Shown: piece by piece, positions 25,861 to 34,871 of the stretch
How the letters are laid out: each line of letters starts with the position of its first letter
Position numbering within the stretch: position 1 is the first letter of the stretch
Assembly: GCA_028686135.1 (NCBI GenBank)
Contig: JAQUCP010000005.1
Coordinates: forward strand, 92,103 to 156,102
Length of the DNA stretch: 64,000 nt
Source: UBA12481 sp012523435
Lineage (GTDB): Bacteria > Bacteroidota > Bacteroidia > Bacteroidales > UBA12481
Direction of reading: 5' to 3'
Made by a program: the position numbers and the translations under genes
The notes under the pieces: model-generated
What the model was told of the DNA's origin: nothing
Database searches by the model: none
Seen by the model: only the letters and a program-made list of their open reading frames with translations

Positions 25861-26703
25861 ATGATTAAAATGGTGGTGACTGACCTTGACGGAACACTTC
25901 TGAATAATGACCAGCAGGTCAGTGCTCAGAATTATCAATTGTTACAAACGCTGCAGGAGAACAGCATTGTGACAGTTATTGCTACCGGCCGCTCTCCTTT
26001 TTCATTCCGTCGCGTGATACTGGCAGATTTTCCTATTGATTATCTGGTTTTTAGCTCAGGCGCCGGAATTATGAATTATCGTACCGGGGAGATCATTTAT
26101 TCACAGAATTTACCCGGAGATCAAGTTCTTGCCATTGCCCTCAAGCTGCACGGAATGAGACAGCCTTTCAAGGTTTTAGCTGCAGTTCCGGATAACCACC
26201 ACTATGTGTATTATGACAACGGTAACCTCCATTCAGATTTCCTGAGAAGAATGGAAAACTATCGTGGTTTTGAAAAGCCGATTTCATTTGATCCCCCAAA
26301 TTTCGGCGAAGCATGCCAATTTTTGATCATTCTTCCGCCCGACCCTCCACGCTTTGAGTATCTGAAATCCCAATTCGAAGGTGTTAAAGTGATACGAGCA
26401 ACTTCTCCGATCGACCATCAATCGATCTGGATGGAAATCTATCATGAGGATGTATCAAAAGGTAAAGCGATTGCCTGGCTAGGTAATAGGCTGAAAATCA
26501 ATAAAGAAGAAATAGTTGGCGTTGGAAATGATTACAACGATATCGACTTGTTAGATTATGCCGGACACTCTTTTGTGGTCTCGAATGCTCCAGAAGAGTT
26601 GAAGGCAGATTATCAGGTTGTTTCTTCCAACAATGAGAGCGGCTTCAGCGAAGCTGTGTTATCTCTGCCTTGCTCCCAATTGCTCCTGAAAAGCACGAAA
26701 TAA
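25861..26703 (+). CDS. Cof-type HAD-IIB sugar-phosphate phosphatase
   Basis: A 280-residue cytosolic HAD hydrolase. Motif I DLDGTLLNNDQQ (nucleophile Asp8, acid Asp10), motif II ATGRSPF, motif III Lys in KGKAIAWL and motif IV GVGNDYNDIDLL, with a large C2-type cap between motifs II and III. These proteins dephosphorylate sugar phosphates, pyridoxal phosphate or flavin precursors; the substrate cannot be predicted. Its last 45 bp overlap the 3' end of pheT on the opposite strand. Confidence 0.9.
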   Translation: MIKMVVTDLDGTLLNNDQQVSAQNYQLLQTLQENSIVTVIATGRSPFSFRRVILADFPIDYLVFSSGAGIMNYRTGEIIYSQNLPGDQVLAIALKLHGMRQPFKVLAAVPDNHHYVYYDNGNLHSDFLRRMENYRGFEKPISFDPPNFGEACQFLIILPPDPPRFEYLKSQFEGVKVIRATSPIDHQSIWMEIYHEDVSKGKAIAWLGNRLKINKEEIVGVGNDYNDIDLLDYAGHSFVVSNAPEELKADYQVVSSNNESGFSEAVLSLPCSQLLLKSTK

Positions 26704-29100
26704 ACGCCCCATTGTCTCTTCTATCTGCTTGTCTGTGAGTGTTTTGTTTTCGTCTTGGAGGATAAAACTGACAGCAAGAGACTTCTTGTCAGTACCAATT
26801 TTCTCACTGGTATATACATCGAAAACATTGACCTCTCTGAGGAGTTTGCGTTCTGTCTTGAAAGCTAACGTGCGGATCTGTTCATAACTGATTTGGTGGT
26901 CAACCACCAGGGCGAGATCGCGCCGGACCCAAGGAAAGCGTGGCAACTCTTTAACACGAATTTCGAAATTGGCTTTTGACAGGAGCAAGTCCCAGTTTAT
27001 TTCAGCAAACCAGACATTTTCTTCGGTTTCAGTAAGCGCAAGGATGTCGGGGTGGATGAGTCCTACTTTGAGCAAATCTTTAGATCCAATACTCCAGGTT
27101 GCTCCATAGGCAAACCGTTCATCCGTATCCCTGGAGAGGGTTAAATGGTTAAGAGAGAATCCAAACCGTTTGATTATTAGCTCGATATAACTCTTGAGAT
27201 CAAAAAAACCGGTATCAGTACTTTTGCCGGACCAATGTTCCGAATGTCTTTTCCCGGTAAGCCAAAGGGCTAACAGACGGTTTTCTTTGTACCCATTTGA
27301 CTTTTGAGGATCTCCTCCCGATTTTAGATGATACGCATTCCCGAACTCATACAGGCGGAGGTCGTGGTTTTTATAATTTAGGTTGGTGGTTATGGCCTCT
27401 AGTCCACCAAACAGAAGGGTCCTGCGCAGGGTACTCAAATCGCTGCTTAGCGGATTTAATAGCTTAACGGTGTACTCCAGCGGAAAGGTTGGTAGCTTTT
27501 CGTAGTAAGCAGCCCTTGAGAGCGAATTCGACATGATCTCATTGAATCCTAGCGTACTAAGCTGATCGGATACCTGGTTTTCTAGCAGGTCTGGATCAGG
27601 GGTTTGTCCATAAGCCAGCGTAGAAGTGACTCTTTCAGGCATTCCAATGTTGTTGTATCCGTAAACCCTGAGAATCTCCTCGATTACATCGGCCTCTCGC
27701 CGGACATCAACACGATACGTAGCCACAGCCAGAGACAGTCCGTCGTCAGTTTCTTTAGTAGTTTCTATATCAATGGATTCTAAAATATTTTTGACGATAT
27801 TCCGATCAATTTTTATTCCAATTAACCGGTCGAGATTTGACCATTTTAGGTTGACGGGGTAGGGTTGTACCGGATTGGGGTACACATCGACTATATCTGA
27901 GGCAATTGTTCCACCGGCGATTTCGCAGATAAGTGAAGCTGCCCGGATCAGGGCGTTGATAGTCCCGTTCGGATCGGTACCTCGCTCGAAGCGGAAGGAA
28001 GAATCGGTAAAGATTTGGTGCCTTTTACTGCTACGTCGTATCCAGACAGGATTAAAGCAGGCTGATTCAAGGAAGATGGAAGTGGTAGTTGGTGACACAC
28101 CGGAATGGAGTCCACCGAATACACCAGCCATACACATCCCCTCTTTGGTGTTGCAGATCATAAGATCTTCACTGCTCAGGGTTCGTTCCTGTTCATCCAG
28201 TGTTATAAATTTCGTTCCCTCGGGCAAGGGTTTTACAACTACTTGGTTTCCCGTAATCGCTAGGGCATCGAAGGCATGCAAAGGTTGACCGGTTTCGTGG
28301 AGGACGAAGTTTGTGATATCCACGATGTTATTGATGGGGGTCATCCCGATGCTCCTTAACCGATTCCGCAGCCATTCGGGAGAATCCCCAACGTTAACGT
28401 CTGTGATGGTAATGCCAGAATACCGAATGCACGCATCCGGATTGGCAATCTGGACGGTAATTGGCAGATCGCCGGTTCTGAGAGGCAGTTGACCAGTCGG
28501 TTTTCGTAGCTCTACCTTGCGCTCTGCGCCCAGTGCAGCTTTCAGCTCACGAGCCACACCGTAATGGGAAGCACTATCAATGCGATTGGGAGTCAGGCCG
28601 ATTTCAAAAATCCAGTCTGATTCAATTTTATACAGACTGCTGACGGGAAGCCCGGGTTCTGTAGTTTTGGGAAGAACGATGATGCCGGAGTGGTCGGTGC
28701 CAATTCCAATTTCATCCTCTGCACAAATCATCCCCTCGGATACCTCCCCTCGAATTTTTGCTTTTCGGATTGTCAGCGGTTCTTCCATACCGTACAGGGT
28801 ACAGCCCACTGGAGCTACCACCACTTTCTGTCCTGCAGCAACATTGGGCGCTCCACACACGATGTTCAGCAACTCCGGACTACCAATATTTACACGTGTA
28901 AGCGACAACTTGTCAGCCTGTGGATGCTTTTCACAAGAGATCACCTCTCCGGTGATGAGGCCGTTCAGACTGCCCGGAATGGTCTCGAATGGCTCAAGAC
29001 CCTCAACTTCAAGTCCAAGGTCGGTAAGGATGGCTGCCAATTCCTCCGGTGTGAGGTTAATATCAATGTATTGGCGAAGCCAGTTCAGGGAAATCTTCAT
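26659..29100 (-). CDS. pheT: phenylalanine--tRNA ligase beta subunit
   Basis: An 813-residue beta subunit of full length. N-terminal MKISLNWLRQYIDINLTPEE, OB-fold tRNA-binding domain (about 40-150, VNIGSPELLNIVCGAPNV), B3/B4 editing domain (DITNFVLHETGQPLHAFDA), B5 domain, the pseudo-catalytic core (FRFERGTDPNG) and a C-terminal FDX-ACB anticodon-binding domain (KELPRFPWVRRDLALVVD to the end). The pheS partner is not adjacent. The upstream 185 bases contain a minus-strand terminator-like hairpin and a Phe-rich short ORF (separate entries), suggesting attenuation of this gene. Confidence 0.96.
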   Translation of the reverse strand: MKISLNWLRQYIDINLTPEELAAILTDLGLEVEGLEPFETIPGSLNGLITGEVISCEKHPQADKLSLTRVNIGSPELLNIVCGAPNVAAGQKVVVAPVGCTLYGMEEPLTIRKAKIRGEVSEGMICAEDEIGIGTDHSGIIVLPKTTEPGLPVSSLYKIESDWIFEIGLTPNRIDSASHYGVARELKAALGAERKVELRKPTGQLPLRTGDLPITVQIANPDACIRYSGITITDVNVGDSPEWLRNRLRSIGMTPINNIVDITNFVLHETGQPLHAFDALAITGNQVVVKPLPEGTKFITLDEQERTLSSEDLMICNTKEGMCMAGVFGGLHSGVSPTTTSIFLESACFNPVWIRRSSKRHQIFTDSSFRFERGTDPNGTINALIRAASLICEIAGGTIASDIVDVYPNPVQPYPVNLKWSNLDRLIGIKIDRNIVKNILESIDIETTKETDDGLSLAVATYRVDVRREADVIEEILRVYGYNNIGMPERVTSTLAYGQTPDPDLLENQVSDQLSTLGFNEIMSNSLSRAAYYEKLPTFPLEYTVKLLNPLSSDLSTLRRTLLFGGLEAITTNLNYKNHDLRLYEFGNAYHLKSGGDPQKSNGYKENRLLALWLTGKRHSEHWSGKSTDTGFFDLKSYIELIIKRFGFSLNHLTLSRDTDERFAYGATWSIGSKDLLKVGLIHPDILALTETEENVWFAEINWDLLLSKANFEIRVKELPRFPWVRRDLALVVDHQISYEQIRTLAFKTERKLLREVNVFDVYTSEKIGTDKKSLAVSFILQDENKTLTDKQIEETMGRLFRAFQEQLGARQR

Positions 29101-29123
29101 GTTATTGAATAAAAAATGAGGCT

Positions 29124-29131
29124 CAAAAATA
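29124..29131 (-). promoter_or_regulatory. candidate -7 box immediately upstream of pheT
   Basis: Minus-strand TATTTTTG matches TAnnTTTG, 23 nt before the pheT ATG at 29100, just after the leader hairpin. If used, this promoter would bypass the hairpin; it may also be chance within a T-rich tract. Confidence 0.4.
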
Positions 29132-29134
29132 GGA

Positions 29135-29161
29135 AAAATCCGGATTGGGAATCCGGATTTT
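29135..29161 (-). terminator. intrinsic terminator/attenuator hairpin in the pheT leader
   Basis: On the minus strand AAAATCCGGATT pairs with AATCCGGATTTT (12 bp, 3-nt loop) and is followed by a further T, the layout of an intrinsic terminator. No minus-strand gene lies between it and the plus-strand gene at 29369, so the only natural transcript it could terminate begins in the pheT leader itself. Confidence 0.6.
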
Positions 29162-29247
29162 CACTAACCTAAAACCTAACCTATGAAAATGATCCAGAAT
29201 TGGATCGGATGAACAAAATCAAAACCTAAAACTACACTACGTTGTTT

Positions 29248-29286
29248 CTAAACAGTAGGCGAAACTAAAAAGAATAATCCGAACAT
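29248..29286 (-). CDS. putative Phe-rich leader peptide of pheT (MFGLFFLVSPTV)
   Basis: A 12-codon ORF: ATG at 29286, stop TAG at 29248-29250, encoding MFGLFFLVSPTV with Phe at positions 2, 5 and 6. It lies 86 nt upstream of the terminator-like hairpin and 147 nt upstream of pheT. The analogy is to the enterobacterial pheM leader of pheST, which is unrelated in sequence. The ORF is short and the region AT-rich, so chance cannot be excluded. Confidence 0.35.
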   Translation of the reverse strand: MFGLFFLVSPTV

Positions 29287-29355
29287 TCTACTATTTTAAC
29301 AATTATTAAGAATTCCATGATGGGTTGAAAGTCTTATCCTGCAATGGAAAAATCG

Positions 29356-29363
29356 TATTTTTG
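29356..29363 (+). promoter_or_regulatory. -7 box of M28 peptidase gene, 5 nt from ATG
   Basis: Exact TATTTTTG box followed by AGGCC and ATG 29369; candidate leaderless promoter. Confidence 0.55.
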
Positions 29364-29368
29364 AGGCC

Positions 29369-31174
29369 ATGAGAATTACCATAAAATCTAAGGCAATCGA
29401 TTGCAAATTGTTGATAGGTAGTTTCCTGCTGTCAGTTGTTCCCCTGGCTTCATTCGCTCAAAATCGCTCCGATAATCTCACCAAATCGCTGCGTGAGCAT
29501 GTCGAGGTACTCGCCTCCCAAGACCTGGAAGGCCGTTATCCTGGCACGGCAGGAGATCGAACCGCCTCTTCTTACATCGCTGATCATTGGACCGACTACG
29601 GATTAACTCTTTTTAACAGCGAGGGATTTCAACCTTTTAAGGTTCGCACTGGTGTCAGTCAGGGAGTTAATAATCAATTGATTATCAATGATGTAAGGGC
29701 TGAATCTGGAAAGGATTTTATCCCCATGTTTGTGAGTGGCAATGGTTTAGCTGAAGGGGAATTGGTTTTCGCTGGCTATGGATTTCGGATAAAAGATGGT
29801 GACCACAGGTGGGATGATTTCGAAAACATTGATGTTAAGGACAAAATTGTTTTAATGCTGCTTGGTGCACCGGATCCTCCGGCAGATTCAGATATCGATC
29901 CGTTTGAAGATGCTGGGTCGTTGCGTGTGAAGATCCTGAATGCTCGCGACCAGGGAGCTGCGGCTGTCCTTTTTGTAGCTGGACCACGGTATGATGAAAA
30001 GGATGTGCTGGAATTCGAGGCTCTCCGGGAGAGCCCGGCTGGGATCCCCGTTCTTCGGGTTAGCCGAGGGTATATAGGCAAAGTATTCGCAGGCCTGGAT
30101 ATGGATATTGCTGCTCTTGAAGCGGATTTGGCTGCTAGGGGGGAGAGTTTGGCTAGAACAACCAACCTTAAGGTTTCCCTTCAGGCTGATGTGACCACGG
30201 AGTGGGCCGAAACATGTAATGTAATTGCTTGGATACCAGCAGTTGATACTGGTCTAAGGCACGAGTGGGTGGTAATTGGTGCCCATTTCGATCACCTGGG
30301 AATGGGCGGCCAGGGGAGCAACTCCAGAGCCCAGGACACGGTTGCCGTACATCCTGGGGCAGATGATAACGCATCGGGAGTAGCCGGAATCATTGAAATA
30401 GCAGGTATTCTGACTAATCAAGAGATGCCATTGAAAAGATCGGTGTTGTTTGTAGCCTTCGGAGCTGAAGAGCTGGGCTTGCTGGGCTCGAAGTATTTTG
30501 TGGAAGAGCCACCGGTCGATCTCAACAGAATCAGCGCCATGATTAATCTCGATATGATTGGACGCCTGAATGAGGAACGGCGCGTGAATGTCAGCGGCAC
30601 AGGAACAGCTGTGGAAATGGATTCCTTACTGGCTGCCTATAGCCCACACGATTTCCACTATGTCACCTCACCCGAAGGTTATGGCCCATCAGATCATGCA
30701 GCCTTTTATTCAGCCGGTATCCCCGTCCTCTACTTTTCAACGGGCGCTCACCTGGATTATCATACCCCTCAAGATACGCCTGATAAACTGGATTATAATT
30801 CAATGTCGTTGATTATAAGTCAGATAGCGGAATTGACTAATGCCATTGCCAACTACCCCTCCAAGCTAACCTTTAGCGAAGCGGGTCCGCGTAAGGCCGA
30901 CAGCGGTCGCCGTAATCTTAAGGTGACCTTGGGAATCATGCCTGATGTTTCAGGTACCTCAAACGATGGCCTGCGGGTCGAATTTGCTACTCCGGGCAAA
31001 CCGGCTCATCAGGCAGGAATCAGGAAAGGCGACCGTATCGTGGCAATGAACGGACTATCTGTTCAGAATATTTATGAATATATGAGCCGCCTCCAACAGC
31101 TAAAAGCGGGTCAGGTCGTTTCGGTAGAGGTGATTCGTGATGAACGACCACTGGTATTTTTAGTACAATTGTAA
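29369..31174 (+). CDS. exported M28-family zinc aminopeptidase with PA and PDZ domains
   Basis: A 601-residue secreted peptidase. A signal peptide ends near PLASFAQ (about 31); a PA-type insert spans about 110-260; the M28 catalytic domain (about 275-490) has the two-zinc ligands His in GAHFDHLGMG, Asp in HPGADDNASG, Glu-Glu in FGAEELGLLG, Asp in NLDMIGR and His in DYHTPQDTPDKLDY; a C-terminal PDZ domain (about 510-600, GLRVEFATPGKPAHQAGIRKGDRIVAMNG). It probably trims peptides in the periplasm, supplying amino acids for the fermentation pathway. Twelve bp separate it from the next gene, likely one operon. Confidence 0.92.
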   Translation: MRITIKSKAIDCKLLIGSFLLSVVPLASFAQNRSDNLTKSLREHVEVLASQDLEGRYPGTAGDRTASSYIADHWTDYGLTLFNSEGFQPFKVRTGVSQGVNNQLIINDVRAESGKDFIPMFVSGNGLAEGELVFAGYGFRIKDGDHRWDDFENIDVKDKIVLMLLGAPDPPADSDIDPFEDAGSLRVKILNARDQGAAAVLFVAGPRYDEKDVLEFEALRESPAGIPVLRVSRGYIGKVFAGLDMDIAALEADLAARGESLARTTNLKVSLQADVTTEWAETCNVIAWIPAVDTGLRHEWVVIGAHFDHLGMGGQGSNSRAQDTVAVHPGADDNASGVAGIIEIAGILTNQEMPLKRSVLFVAFGAEELGLLGSKYFVEEPPVDLNRISAMINLDMIGRLNEERRVNVSGTGTAVEMDSLLAAYSPHDFHYVTSPEGYGPSDHAAFYSAGIPVLYFSTGAHLDYHTPQDTPDKLDYNSMSLIISQIAELTNAIANYPSKLTFSEAGPRKADSGRRNLKVTLGIMPDVSGTSNDGLRVEFATPGKPAHQAGIRKGDRIVAMNGLSVQNIYEYMSRLQQLKAGQVVSVEVIRDERPLVFLVQL

Positions 31175-31186
31175 TTAAGAGAGCAC

Positions 31187-32041
31187 ATGAAAAAAGCACT
31201 TTTGTGGATTTTTGCGATCGTCCTGACCCTCTCGGCAGCCTACTATCAGCGAAAAACCGGTCCAACAAATCCAAAAGATATTCAGGTAACCCTGGCCGAT
31301 CGTACCTATACCGTAACGTTATTACGCTCGAGTGGGGCACGCCCAGCCCGAATTGTCCTGCCGGTAACTGACACCACGATACAAGCTAAGCTGTTCTATA
31401 AGCGCTTAGGTGTCGCCGAAGATTGGATTGTGGAGAAGTTTGCCTGGAAAGAAATTCGTTACCACTCCAAGTTTATGAAAAAGGTCATGGGCAAGGAAGA
31501 TGGAACAGCCCTGGCAGCATCCCTTCCGGTTCAACCACCTGCTGGGAAATTAGAGTATTTCATTGAAATGCAAAAGAGTGAGGAGGTGATTCAAATTGCC
31601 AAGGATAATCCAGTAGTCATACGCTTTAAGGGCGATGTGCCAGCTCTGGCCCTCATTCCCCATATCATTCTGATGTTTCTCGGTATGCTCTTTGCCTCGG
31701 TAGCGGGACTTTTTGCAGCTTTCAGACTTGAACGCTACAAACGATACACCATCTGGACATTCATCATCCTATTCGCTGGTGGATTTATCTTCGGTCCACT
31801 GGTACAGTGGTTTGCTTTTGGCGACTGGTGGACGGGTATTCCGTTTGGCTGGGATCTGACCGATAATAAAACCCTCTTTGCGTTCCTCTTTTGGATAGCG
31901 GCTCTGTTTGGAATAAAAGGCAAAGGAAGACCCTGGCTGGTGATTCTGGCAGCTATCATGACTTTAATAATCTTTAGTATCCCTCATAGCCTCTTTGGCT
32001 CAACCCTGGATTATTCAACAGGCTCTGTTATACAGGGTTAA
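31187..32041 (+). CDS. conserved membrane protein of unknown function
   Basis: A 284-residue protein: one N-terminal helix (about 4-20, LLWIFAIVLTLSAAYY), a roughly 135-residue periplasmic beta-rich domain, then four helices from about 155 (LIPHIILMFLGMLFASVAGLFAAF; YTIWTFIILFAGGFIFGPLVQWF; TLFAFLFWIAALFGI; LVILAAIMTLIIFSIP). The GPLVQWFAFGDWWTGIPFGWDLTDNKTL segment between helices is conserved in proteins of this kind in Bacteroidota. No catalytic motif is evident and I assign no function. It follows the M28 peptidase by 12 bp. Confidence 0.75.
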   Translation: MKKALLWIFAIVLTLSAAYYQRKTGPTNPKDIQVTLADRTYTVTLLRSSGARPARIVLPVTDTTIQAKLFYKRLGVAEDWIVEKFAWKEIRYHSKFMKKVMGKEDGTALAASLPVQPPAGKLEYFIEMQKSEEVIQIAKDNPVVIRFKGDVPALALIPHIILMFLGMLFASVAGLFAAFRLERYKRYTIWTFIILFAGGFIFGPLVQWFAFGDWWTGIPFGWDLTDNKTLFAFLFWIAALFGIKGKGRPWLVILAAIMTLIIFSIPHSLFGSTLDYSTGSVIQG

Positions 32042-32066
32042 TTAAGGGCAACTGACATTTTTTCCG

Positions 32067-32110
32067 TGGCACGCCCTTTGAATAGAGAGCGTGCCAAACT
32101 TTTTTTTTCT
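32067..32110 (+). terminator. hairpin plus T-run directly upstream of htpG
   Basis: TGGCACGC (32067-32074) pairs with GCGTGCCA (32089-32096) around a 14-nt loop, followed by AAC and a run of 9 T ending in CT at ATG 32111. It can terminate the preceding operon. It also sits in the htpG leader, so it may act as attenuator or leader structure for htpG. Confidence 0.65.
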
Positions 32111-34171
32111 ATGGAAACAACAAAGCAGCAAGGAACCATCAATGTGACATCGGAAAATATATTTCCGATCATTAAAAAGTTTCTCTACTCTGATCACGAG
32201 ATTTTTCTCCGCGAGTTAGTGTCTAATGCAGTAGATGCAACACAAAAATTGAAAACCCTCGCTTCTGTCGGTGAATTTAAAGGCGAGCTTGGGGATCTGA
32301 CCATCCGGGTTTCGATCGATCCAAAGAAAAAGACCCTGACAGTATCAGACCGTGGCATCGGCATGACAGCTAAAGAGATTGATAAATACATCAATCAGAT
32401 TGCCTTTTCCGGTGCCGAAGAGTTCATGAAGAAATATAAGAAAGATGCCAATGCCATCATCGGGCACTTTGGATTAGGGTTTTACTCCTCTTTCATGGTT
32501 TCCGATAAGGTCGAGATTGTGACCAAATCACACAAACGGGGAAAAGCCGTTAGATGGAGTTGCAAAGGGACTACTGATTATACTATCGAAGAAGTTGACC
32601 GTGAAGACCGGGGTACCGATATCATCCTACATCTGGATAAGGAATCCGATGAGTTTCTTAAGGAGGAGCGGATAAACGAGATCTTAAAAAAATATTCGAA
32701 ATTCCTGCCGGTACCGATTGCTTTTGGCAAGAAAAAAGAGTGGAAAGATGGTAAACAAGTTGAGACCGACGAGGATCTGATTATCAATAACACCGAGCCA
32801 GCTTGGACGAAAAAGCCTGCCGACCTGAAAGAGGAGGATTATGCAGCTTTTTACCGCGAAATCTATCCGATGAGTGAAGACCCGCTGTTTCATATCCACC
32901 TGAATGTGGATTATCCATTCAACCTCACCGGTATCCTCTATTTCCCGAAGATCCGAAATAACTGGGAAGTTCAAAAAAACAAAATCCAACTCTATGCTAA
33001 TCAGGTATTTGTGACGGATTCGGTGGAGGGAATTGTGCCTGATTTCCTGACACTATTACATGGAGTGATCGATAGCCCGGATATTCCGCTGAACGTGAGC
33101 CGTTCCTACCTGCAGTCAGATCAGAATGTCAAAAAGATTTCGGCGCATATCACCAAAAAAGTGGCCGACCGGCTCAAGGAGATCTTTACCAGTGATCGAG
33201 AGCAGTTTGAATCAAAGTGGGACGACCTGAAGTTGTTCATCAACTACGGGATGTTGACAGAAGAGAAGTTTTACGATAAAGCAAAAGATTTCGCTTTGCT
33301 CAAGAATGTGGATGGGAAATATTTCACTTACGACGAGTATAAAAAGCTAATCAAGGAGAATCAAACTGATCAGGAGAAGAATCTTATCTATCTGTATGCC
33401 AGTGATAAAGAAGAGCAGTTTAGCTATATCCAGGCTGCCCGGGATAAGGGGTATGATGTCCTCCTGATGGACGGACAGTTCGATACACATTTTCTGAACC
33501 ATCTGGAAACCAAGTTTGAATCCTCTCATTTTATCCGGGTTGACTCAGATGTAGTGGATAAACTGATCAAGAAGGAGCAGACGCTTGAATCCAAGCTCGA
33601 TAAGACATTGGAAGGGTGGTTGCAACCTGTCTTTAAAAGCCAATTGCCTGGCGAGGGTTATTATGTCACCTTCGAAGCACTGGATGAAACCCAGTTGCCG
33701 ATCATGATTACCCAATCAGAATGGTCGCGCCGGATGAAGGAGATGTCGAAACTCACCAATGGAATGAATTTTTACAAAGATCTGCCGGATAGCTATAATT
33801 TGGTGGTTAATAGTAATCATCCGCTGATTCTCTCGCTTGCGGGCGAATTGAAGGATAGCAAAGGGGAGACTGCTGCTCGGTTTGAGGAGGAGATGAAACA
33901 AATAAAAAGTGATCAGGAAAGTCTGGAGCAGCTGTTGAAAGATAAAAAATATGATGAGTTGACTCAGGAAGAGAAAGATAAGCGGGAGGAGCTGACCAAG
34001 CTTCTTGATGAGAAAACCGCTGAGCGGGATGCAGCTCTGCAAGCTTTTGCCGGGGAGCAGCCTGTTGTCAGCCAGTTGATCGATTTGGCTTTGCTGGCAA
34101 CAAACAAGCTCACTGGGGAGTCACTGGATCGTTTTGTGAAACGGAGTGTCTCTTTATTGGGTAAACAATAA
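32111..34171 (+). CDS. htpG: chaperone protein HtpG (Hsp90)
   Basis: A 686-residue Hsp90. GHKL ATPase N-domain: FLRELVSNAVDATQKL (catalytic Glu and Asn), DRGIGM and GHFGLGFYSSFMV lid; middle domain with the catalytic-loop Arg region NVSRSYLQSD; C-terminal dimerisation domain with a coiled-coil stretch (about 565-625, rich in Glu/Lys). The frame opens at a GTG 45 bp upstream, inside a hairpin; ATG 32111 gives the usual METTKQQGTINVTSEN. Full length. No clear TAnnTTTG promoter is visible between the hairpin and the ATG. Confidence 0.96.
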   Translation: METTKQQGTINVTSENIFPIIKKFLYSDHEIFLRELVSNAVDATQKLKTLASVGEFKGELGDLTIRVSIDPKKKTLTVSDRGIGMTAKEIDKYINQIAFSGAEEFMKKYKKDANAIIGHFGLGFYSSFMVSDKVEIVTKSHKRGKAVRWSCKGTTDYTIEEVDREDRGTDIILHLDKESDEFLKEERINEILKKYSKFLPVPIAFGKKKEWKDGKQVETDEDLIINNTEPAWTKKPADLKEEDYAAFYREIYPMSEDPLFHIHLNVDYPFNLTGILYFPKIRNNWEVQKNKIQLYANQVFVTDSVEGIVPDFLTLLHGVIDSPDIPLNVSRSYLQSDQNVKKISAHITKKVADRLKEIFTSDREQFESKWDDLKLFINYGMLTEEKFYDKAKDFALLKNVDGKYFTYDEYKKLIKENQTDQEKNLIYLYASDKEEQFSYIQAARDKGYDVLLMDGQFDTHFLNHLETKFESSHFIRVDSDVVDKLIKKEQTLESKLDKTLEGWLQPVFKSQLPGEGYYVTFEALDETQLPIMITQSEWSRRMKEMSKLTNGMNFYKDLPDSYNLVVNSNHPLILSLAGELKDSKGETAARFEEEMKQIKSDQESLEQLLKDKKYDELTQEEKDKREELTKLLDEKTAERDAALQAFAGEQPVVSQLIDLALLATNKLTGESLDRFVKRSVSLLGKQ

Positions 34172-34188
34172 ACCAGTAATTATCTTTA
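34157..34188 (+). promoter_or_regulatory. promoter of the beta-barrel protein gene
   Basis: TTG 34157-34159, 21-bp spacer and TATCTTTA 34181-34188 (7 of 8), 20 nt before ATG 34209; it overlaps the htpG 3' end. Confidence 0.5.
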
Positions 34189-34208
34189 CCCGAGAATAAT
34201 CTTTTGAC

Positions 34209-34871
34209 ATGAAAAAGAATGCCTTTTTACTCCTCATGCTCCTTGGCCTAATGCTGGCACCGGTAGCCCAGGCTCAGAGAGTCTCTTTCGGCGGTCGGCT
34301 GGGGATGGGGTTCCCGGGTTTCCGCGATGAACTTATTGCTAGTCAGAGAATTACCTTCGCCGGATCAGTGGTCGGTAGTCTTCAGCTCGGGGATGTATTC
34401 GAGCTGGCCACCGAGTTAGGTTATCAGCGGAAGGGAAATAAGTACACCAATCAATACTGGGATGACCAGTTGCAGGTGGTGGAGGATTCCACTTACCTGG
34501 TTAAAACCAATCTAGACTATCTGACGATTCCGCTTTATGTTAGGTTGAATCTGGGTGGTTCCAGCAAGTTTTACTTGCAGGCTGGCGGTTATTATGGTTT
34601 TCTGTTCCATGCCAACTTTACCGGGAAGATTCTGGGTGAAGATGTTAAGCGACATAACGTGATCAAGGGACTTCACCGGCACGACTTCGGGATTCTTTTT
34701 GGTGGAGGACTGGAGTCGCCAATTCGCCAGGGGCTGGCTGTATTGCTCGACATCAAGTACCAAATTGGTCTTAAAGACCTGGTGGCAGATCAGACAGTAC
34801 TAGGCTCTTCCCGCCCGCTGATGAACAAAGGATTGGTGATGGGGATAGGTCTTAGGATCGATCTTGATTAG
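34209..34871 (+). CDS. outer-membrane beta-barrel protein (PorT-like family)
   Basis: A 220-residue small barrel with signal peptide MKKNAFLLLMLLGLMLAPVAQAQ. Alternating beta strands such as RVSFGGRLGMGFPGF, ELATELGYQRKG, LDYLTIPLYVRLNL, KFYLQAGGYYGFLF and a final GLVMGIGLRIDLD fit an 8-stranded outer-membrane barrel. YLTIPLYVRL is the usual YLEIPLLLK-type motif of this Bacteroidota family. Specific role unknown. Its last 4 bp overlap the opposite-strand gene's end. Confidence 0.8.
   Translation: MKKNAFLLLMLLGLMLAPVAQAQRVSFGGRLGMGFPGFRDELIASQRITFAGSVVGSLQLGDVFELATELGYQRKGNKYTNQYWDDQLQVVEDSTYLVKTNLDYLTIPLYVRLNLGGSSKFYLQAGGYYGFLFHANFTGKILGEDVKRHNVIKGLHRHDFGILFGGGLESPIRQGLAVLLDIKYQIGLKDLVADQTVLGSSRPLMNKGLVMGIGLRIDLD

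Noticed and set aside
29183..29209. Plus-strand micro-ORF ATGAAAATG... (about 8 codons) in the pheT/M28 spacer
   Set aside because: Too short, no composition signal, and no promoter that would place it in a sensible leader; the GATCC inverted repeat in it is better considered as part of the minus-strand pheT leader.
32066..32110. N-terminal extension of HtpG from a GTG start
   Set aside because: The added residues lie inside a perfect hairpin with T-run and are absent from the family; ATG 32111 gives the canonical start.
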